Shown piece after piece: positions 62,793 to 64,000 of a DNA stretch of 64,000 nt (positions are counted from its first letter, which is position 1; every line of letters starts with the position of its first letter). The position numbers and the translations under genes are program-made. A model generated the notes under the pieces. That model was not told where the DNA came from. It ran no database searches and saw only the letters and a list, made by a program, of their open reading frames with translations. This stretch comes from Paenibacillus peoriae KCTC 3763 (lineage in GTDB: Bacteria > Bacillota > Bacilli > Paenibacillales > Paenibacillaceae): contig NZ_AGFX01000047.1 in NCBI RefSeq assembly GCF_000236805.1, positions 62,001 to 126,000 of the forward strand, given 5' to 3'.

Positions 62793-63563
62793 TTAACGCA
62801 GCAACGACAGTACGCCTTGTGGCGCGGAGTTTGCTTGTGACAACATGGATTGCGAAGCTTGCAGCAAGATGTTGTTTTTGGACAGAGCAACCATTTCTTT
62901 TGCCATGTCAGTATCACGAATACGGGATTCGGAAGCTGTCAGGTTTTCAACAGTTGTGCCCAAGTTGTTGGAAGTGTATTCCATACGGTTTTGCATAGCA
63001 CCCAGGTTCGCACGTTGCTTAGCAACTTTTTCAATTGCTTTAGTTGTAGCAGACAAACTTACTGCAGAAGTAAGACCACGGATATCAGTGGAATCGATAC
63101 CTTTAATAGTAAGAACGAACGCGTTATCATCAGCTTGGATTTTAACGCTTCCACCGGAAATCGCAATACCGTTGAATTTAGTGTTGGACAGGATTGCATC
63201 AATTTGACCGCCCAATTGACCAAGTTCTGCTTTGATGTTGGATTTATCGCCAGCGCTGTAAGTATCATTGAGTTGTTGAACGCTCAGCTCTTTCATACGA
63301 GTCAACATGGAGGATACTTCGTTCATTGCACCCTCAGCTGTTTGTGCGAAAGAGATACCATCTTGAACGTTACGTTGTGCTTGTTCCAGACCACGGATTT
63401 GACCGCGCATTTTTTCGGAAATAGAGAGACCAGCAGCATCGTCAGCTGCACGGTTGATACGCAGACCTGAAGACAATTTTTCCATGTTTTTACTTGCTGC
63501 TGAGTTGTTCAATTGCATGTTACGGTGTGTATTTACTGCAGGTAAGTTGTGATTGATAATCAT
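62793..63563 (-). CDS. hag: Flagellin (short form)
   Basis: 256 residues from ATG 63563, which follows GGGAGGAAA; the ORF extends to 63623 only through the leader. D0/D1 helices are canonical at both ends: MIINHNLPAVNTHRNMQLNN, SSGLRINRAADDAAGLSISE and, C-terminal, NLTASESRIRDTDMAKEMVA with ILLQASQSMLSQANSAPQGV. The central part (about 125-180) is short and has no D2/D3 insertion. It offers few surface Ser/Thr (ISGGS, GIDSTD, TSAVSLSATTK), the likely glycan acceptors. It has its own promoter and terminator and a CsrA hairpin in the leader. Confidence 0.97.
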   Translation of the reverse strand: MIINHNLPAVNTHRNMQLNNSAASKNMEKLSSGLRINRAADDAAGLSISEKMRGQIRGLEQAQRNVQDGISFAQTAEGAMNEVSSMLTRMKELSVQQLNDTYSAGDKSNIKAELGQLGGQIDAILSNTKFNGIAISGGSVKIQADDNAFVLTIKGIDSTDIRGLTSAVSLSATTKAIEKVAKQRANLGAMQNRMEYTSNNLGTTVENLTASESRIRDTDMAKEMVALSKNNILLQASQSMLSQANSAPQGVLSLLR

Positions 63564-63570
63564 TTTAAAT

Positions 63571-63608
63571 TTCCTCCCTGAAATGGTTTGATTCCCACAT
63601 CCTTGTGG
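63571..63608 (-). promoter_or_regulatory. CsrA-binding leader of hag mRNA
   Basis: A hairpin CCACA-AGGA-TGTGG (63595-63608) presents GGA in its loop and contains ACAAGGATGT, the core of the CsrA consensus. A second GGA lies in the Shine-Dalgarno GGGAGGA (63571-63580). Paired sites like this let CsrA cover the hag ribosome site in B. subtilis. Confidence 0.8.
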
Positions 63609-63660
63609 TATAAGCGTCTTCACAGGTCGGCCGCCCTGAAGAATTACCGCTCTAAATTAT

Positions 63661-63688
63661 ATATCGACCCTGAGAGTAGATTTGTTTA
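63661..63688 (-). promoter_or_regulatory. Sigma-D promoter of hag
   Basis: Minus strand: TAAA (63685-63688), 16-base spacer, GTCGATAT (63661-63668), one mismatch from GCCGATAT. The leader to the hag ATG is about 90 bases. Confidence 0.82.
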
Positions 63689-63835
63689 TAGCATTTCGAC
63701 TTTTTTTCGAAATATTTAATTAGTAAGTGAGCACTTTATGTTTTAAAACAAAATCGATAAATTAAAATACTACTAGCTTCATATAAGACCGACATACCAA
63801 ACCGTATACATTATCGTTAAGTCGTCAAACTCGAA

Positions 63836-64000
63836 TCAGGAATTCCTCTCCTTCATCGCGCTCATAGCACTTTGAATGGCATTCGTATCCATAACCGCAA
63901 ATTGATTATTTTGCTGAATAGCCTCAAAGACTTCCTTTCGATAGATATCAATATCCTTAGGAGCAGAAATACCAATTTTAACGGTATCGCCTTCGACAGA
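63836..64000 (-). CDS. csrA: Translational regulator CsrA (3' part)
   Basis: The last 54 codons and TGA are visible; the start lies outside the window. [20 protein letters not shown] and [10 protein letters not shown] are the conserved beta-4/beta-5 and helix region of CsrA. The extension after the core ([22 protein letters not shown]) is typical of Bacillales. CsrA represses hag translation; its antagonist FliW is commonly encoded just upstream and would then lie beyond the window. Confidence 0.93.
   Translation of the reverse strand, partial: SVEGDTVKIGISAPKDIDIYRKEVFEAIQQNNQFAVMDTNAIQSAMSAMKERNS

Noticed and set aside
62621-62917. N-terminal extension of flaG
   Set aside because: The open frame crosses the hag terminator and overlaps the hag 3' end; a GGAGG ribosome site and normal FlaG length support ATG 62620.

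Overview
The window looks like chromosomal DNA of a flagellated, Gram-positive, spore-forming Bacillales species, most probably Paenibacillus (possibly the P. polymyxa group). The evidence is the ftsE-ftsX / ctpB / minJ-like neighbourhood, an SLH-domain surface protein, the csrA-hag-flaG-fliD-fliS-fliT order, long-form HPF next to secA and prfB, and strong AAGGAGG-type ribosome binding sites. Almost every gene lies on the minus strand. The exceptions are a VanW-type gene and one giant repeat gene. No tRNA, rRNA, CRISPR array, transposase or phage gene was seen.

Layout. (1) 1-5972, minus: a cell-division and envelope cluster of ftsE, ftsX, a secreted coiled-coil M23 peptidase, a CtpB-type S41 protease and a MinJ-like membrane PDZ protein (cut by the window edge). 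(2) 6197-8865: convergent VanW-family and SLH-domain genes. (3) 9152-15031, minus: a five-gene membrane glycan operon. Its central enzyme fuses c-di-GMP-binding-type MshEN repeats to a processive GT2 glycosyltransferase (NfrB-like); a DPM1-like GT, a GtrA-like protein and an ArnT/PMT-like membrane protein follow. (4) 15476-23925, minus: arginine biosynthesis as a single cluster argC-J-B-D-F-G-H with a recognisable promoter. (5) 24212-30214, minus: a YitT-family protein, prfB with its programmed +1 frameshift, a block of imperfect palindromic repeats, secA (without the usual C-terminal zinc motif) and hpf. (6) 30668-41743, plus: one 3691-residue protein made of about 26 tandem DUF11-type modules, with no visible signal peptide or anchor. 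(7) 41928-43488, minus: a cold-shock protein and an unrecognised secreted protein. (8) 43699-59866, minus: a 15-gene glycosylation island. (9) 60005-64000, minus: fliT, fliS, fliD, flaG, hag and the 3' part of csrA.

The island and the flagellar genes appear to work together. A Maf-family glycosyltransferase sits directly downstream of the filament genes and starts an operon for a legionaminic-type nonulosonic acid (dehydratase, CMP-transferase, synthase, hydrolysing epimerase, N-acetyltransferase, aminotransferase). Next comes an unusual tailoring block: a TylF-type methyltransferase, an FkbH-type HAD protein, an acyl carrier protein, a two-domain GNAT-like protein and a cytoplasmic NodB-type deacetylase. 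A large glycosyltransferase and a WecE/WecD pair for a 4-acetamido-4,6-dideoxyhexose close the operon. My reading is that the flagellin carries a nonulosonic acid and/or dideoxy sugar bearing an ACP-delivered, possibly O-methylated, glyceroyl group. The gene identities are well supported; the chemical product is inference.

Filament regulation is unusually legible. Two sigma-D promoters (upstream of hag and of flaG) match the consensus, and the hag leader carries a hairpin with ACAAGGATGT in its stem and loop, a near-ideal CsrA site, beside csrA itself.
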